NCBI RefSeq assembly: GCF_900102035.1 | Contig: NZ_LT629689.1 | Span: forward strand, 5,393,001-5,457,000 | Source of the DNA: Pseudomonas extremaustralis | GTDB lineage: Bacteria > Pseudomonadota > Gammaproteobacteria > Pseudomonadales > Pseudomonadaceae | Direction of reading: 5' to 3' | DNA: 64,000 nt | In this document: piece by piece, positions 62,944 to 64,000 of the stretch | Position numbering within the stretch: the first letter of the stretch is position 1 | Layout of the letters: every line of letters begins with the position of its first letter | Program-made: the position numbers and the translations under genes | The notes under the pieces: model-generated | What the model was told of the DNA's origin: nothing | Databases searched by the model: none | Seen by the model: only the letters and a program-made list of their open reading frames with translations

Positions 62944-63307
62944 CTCTTGCCTCACTCTGCGGAGCTTATGCGCTGTTTCAGATTTTCATTATGTAGTGCC
63001 TGGGTGGGCATACTACATGATGACTTGCGGTTGTGAAAATTAGACTAATTACGTCGTTTAGCGACCCACTTTGGTCGTACGGTCACAGCGGAGAACGGGA
63101 TGTTCTCAAGAAAGCGATGGATTGTTCCAGATAAATATAAAAATCGTACACGATTTGTCTTCAGCGGCTTGCACGTCCACCTTGTAGGAGCGAGCTCGCT
63201 CGCGAAGATCCCAAGAGCGCCGCTGGCTGTAAGCTTTCCCGCGCTATCGTTGATGACTTTCGCGAGCACACTCATTCCTACAGGAATAGCACCCGAGGTA
63301 TTTCGCC
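62944..63307. other. Divergent promoter region of glcB and the gcvR-like gene
   Basis: No gene. ATGTAGT (62991-62997) and ACTACAT (63012-63018) form an inverted repeat 48-75 nt upstream of the glcB ATG and may be an operator. An A/T-rich stretch at 63117-63165 could hold promoters. The remainder is a REPIN (63183-63282). Confidence 0.5.
63183..63282. repeat. REPIN, TGTAGGAGCGAG family, partly diverged
   Basis: TGTAGGAGCGAGCTCGCTCG at the left. The right arm CGCGAGCACACTCATTCCTA has several mismatches to the consensus. It ends 26 nt before the gcvR-like ATG. Confidence 0.85.
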
Positions 63308-63820
63308 ATGGATCATCTTGTACTCACTATTATCGCCGCCGACAAACCCGGCCTGGTTGAACGCGTCGCGCAGAGCATCGCGGCCCACGGCGGCAACTGG
63401 CTGGAAAGTCGTATGGCGCACATGGCCGGGCAGTTTGCCGGGATCCTGCGGGTGAGCGTTCCGGCGGAGAACCGCCAGGCGTTGGTCGCCGCGCTGGAAG
63501 ACTTATCCACACACGGCATTCGTGTGCTGGTGGGCGAGGGCAGCACTGGGCAGGCATTGGTGTCCAAACCGATCCTGATGACACTGGTGGGCAATGACCG
63601 TTCGGGCATCGTGCGCGAGATCACGGCATTGTTGAGCAAGCAGGGCGTCAATCTGGAGCGCCTGAGCACCGACGTGCGTCCGGCGCCGATGAGCGGCGAT
63701 CTGCTGTTCAGTGCCGAGGCCCACTTGCAGGTGCCGTCGACGTTGTCCCTGGAAGCACTGCAACAGTCGCTGGAAACCCTGGCGGATGACTTGATGGTGG
63801 AACTGCGCAACGAGGACTGA
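63308..63820 (+). CDS. gcvR: Glycine cleavage system regulator-like protein (two ACT domains)
   Basis: 170 residues, GAGGT before ATG 63308. Two ACT domains (about 3-75 and 88-165) with DKPGLVERVAQSIAAHGGNW and NDRSGIVREITALLSKQGVNL. E. coli GcvR binds glycine and antagonises GcvA. In pseudomonads the homologue usually lies upstream of a peroxiredoxin (bcp) gene, which would be outside the window here. The glycine-sensing role is inferred from the family. Confidence 0.85.
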   Translation: MDHLVLTIIAADKPGLVERVAQSIAAHGGNWLESRMAHMAGQFAGILRVSVPAENRQALVAALEDLSTHGIRVLVGEGSTGQALVSKPILMTLVGNDRSGIVREITALLSKQGVNLERLSTDVRPAPMSGDLLFSAEAHLQVPSTLSLEALQQSLETLADDLMVELRNED

Positions 63821-64000
63821 TCATCCACAAGGTTATGCATGGAAATCTTGCATGGGCCTGTGGATAACCTGTAGAGACCCGTCGCCAGGCCCCGCTGGCC
63901 GCGCTTCTTCGTGACTTGAGCAAAAAACGAGCAGTTTCAAGGGCTTGTGCACAAATGGCGGGGATCAGGCTGTGGATAACCTTGGGGTGAAAGGCTGCAA
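63821..64000. other. Gene-free end of window with two DnaA-box-like motifs
   Basis: TGTGGATAA starts at 63859 and 63971, with an imperfect inverted copy (ATCCACAAGG, 63823-63832). The segment 63823-63870 can fold back on itself. No coding region is seen to the end of the window. Confidence 0.45.

Overview
The window is chromosomal DNA of a Pseudomonas, most likely of the P. fluorescens group. The evidence is the high GC content, the complete Pseudomonas-style glycine betaine/dimethylglycine/sarcosine catabolic locus, and two families of paired REP elements (REPINs) between genes. No tRNA, rRNA, CRISPR array, transposase or integrase was seen.

Layout. 1-1.8 kb: the end of an ATPase gene, a DUF3010 protein and an LprI-like lysozyme-inhibitor-family protein. 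2.0-9.7 kb: the dimethylglycine operon on the + strand (an atypical dipeptidase homologue, a DUF5943 protein, dgcA, dgcB, and ETF alpha/beta-like genes). 9.8-20.8 kb: a 13-gene minus-strand operon for a type II secretion-like machine. Its inner-membrane platform is split into PilM/N/O/P-like proteins, and it carries a chitin-active LPMO gene as the probable cargo. That LPMO gene has a frameshift in a C tract. 20.8-21.6 kb: a gene-free array of DnaA-box repeats. 21.7-24.4 kb: divergent gbcA and gbcB (glycine betaine demethylation). 24.4-28.7 kb: a nitrilase-family amidase and an NCS1 permease, divergent from a lysine/tryptophan 2-monooxygenase-like flavoenzyme. 28.8-39.9 kb: ltaE, a TraX-like gene, then glyA-soxB-soxD-soxA-soxG-purU-fdhA.

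Together gbcAB, dgcAB and soxBDAG strip the methyl groups from glycine betaine through dimethylglycine and sarcosine to glycine. GlyA and LtaE interconvert glycine, serine and threonine. PurU and FdhA deal with the one-carbon units and formaldehyde released.

40-43 kb: housekeeping-type genes (DUF2780, PlsC-type acyltransferase, retropepsin-like protease, GST). 43-57.2 kb is the accessory part. It holds a VasX/BTH_I2691-type T6SS effector gene with a four-helix membrane immunity gene, and a tandem duplicate of 'effector tail + immunity'. Next come a PepSY protein and an STN-containing TonB-dependent siderophore receptor, then a second toxin-immunity-like locus with its own tail + immunity duplication, then fecI/fecR-like genes. 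The second toxin locus lies between fecR and the receptor gene. 57.3-64 kb: a DnaQ-like exonuclease with a CNMP/CBS/DUF294 protein, a lone receiver-domain protein, malate synthase G and a GcvR-like ACT-domain protein.

The strongest leads for new biology are (i) the two duplicated toxin-tail/immunity cassettes, in one of which immunity divergence is confined to a transmembrane hairpin, (ii) the hybrid T2SS/T4P machine with embedded LPMO, and (iii) the DnaA-box array.
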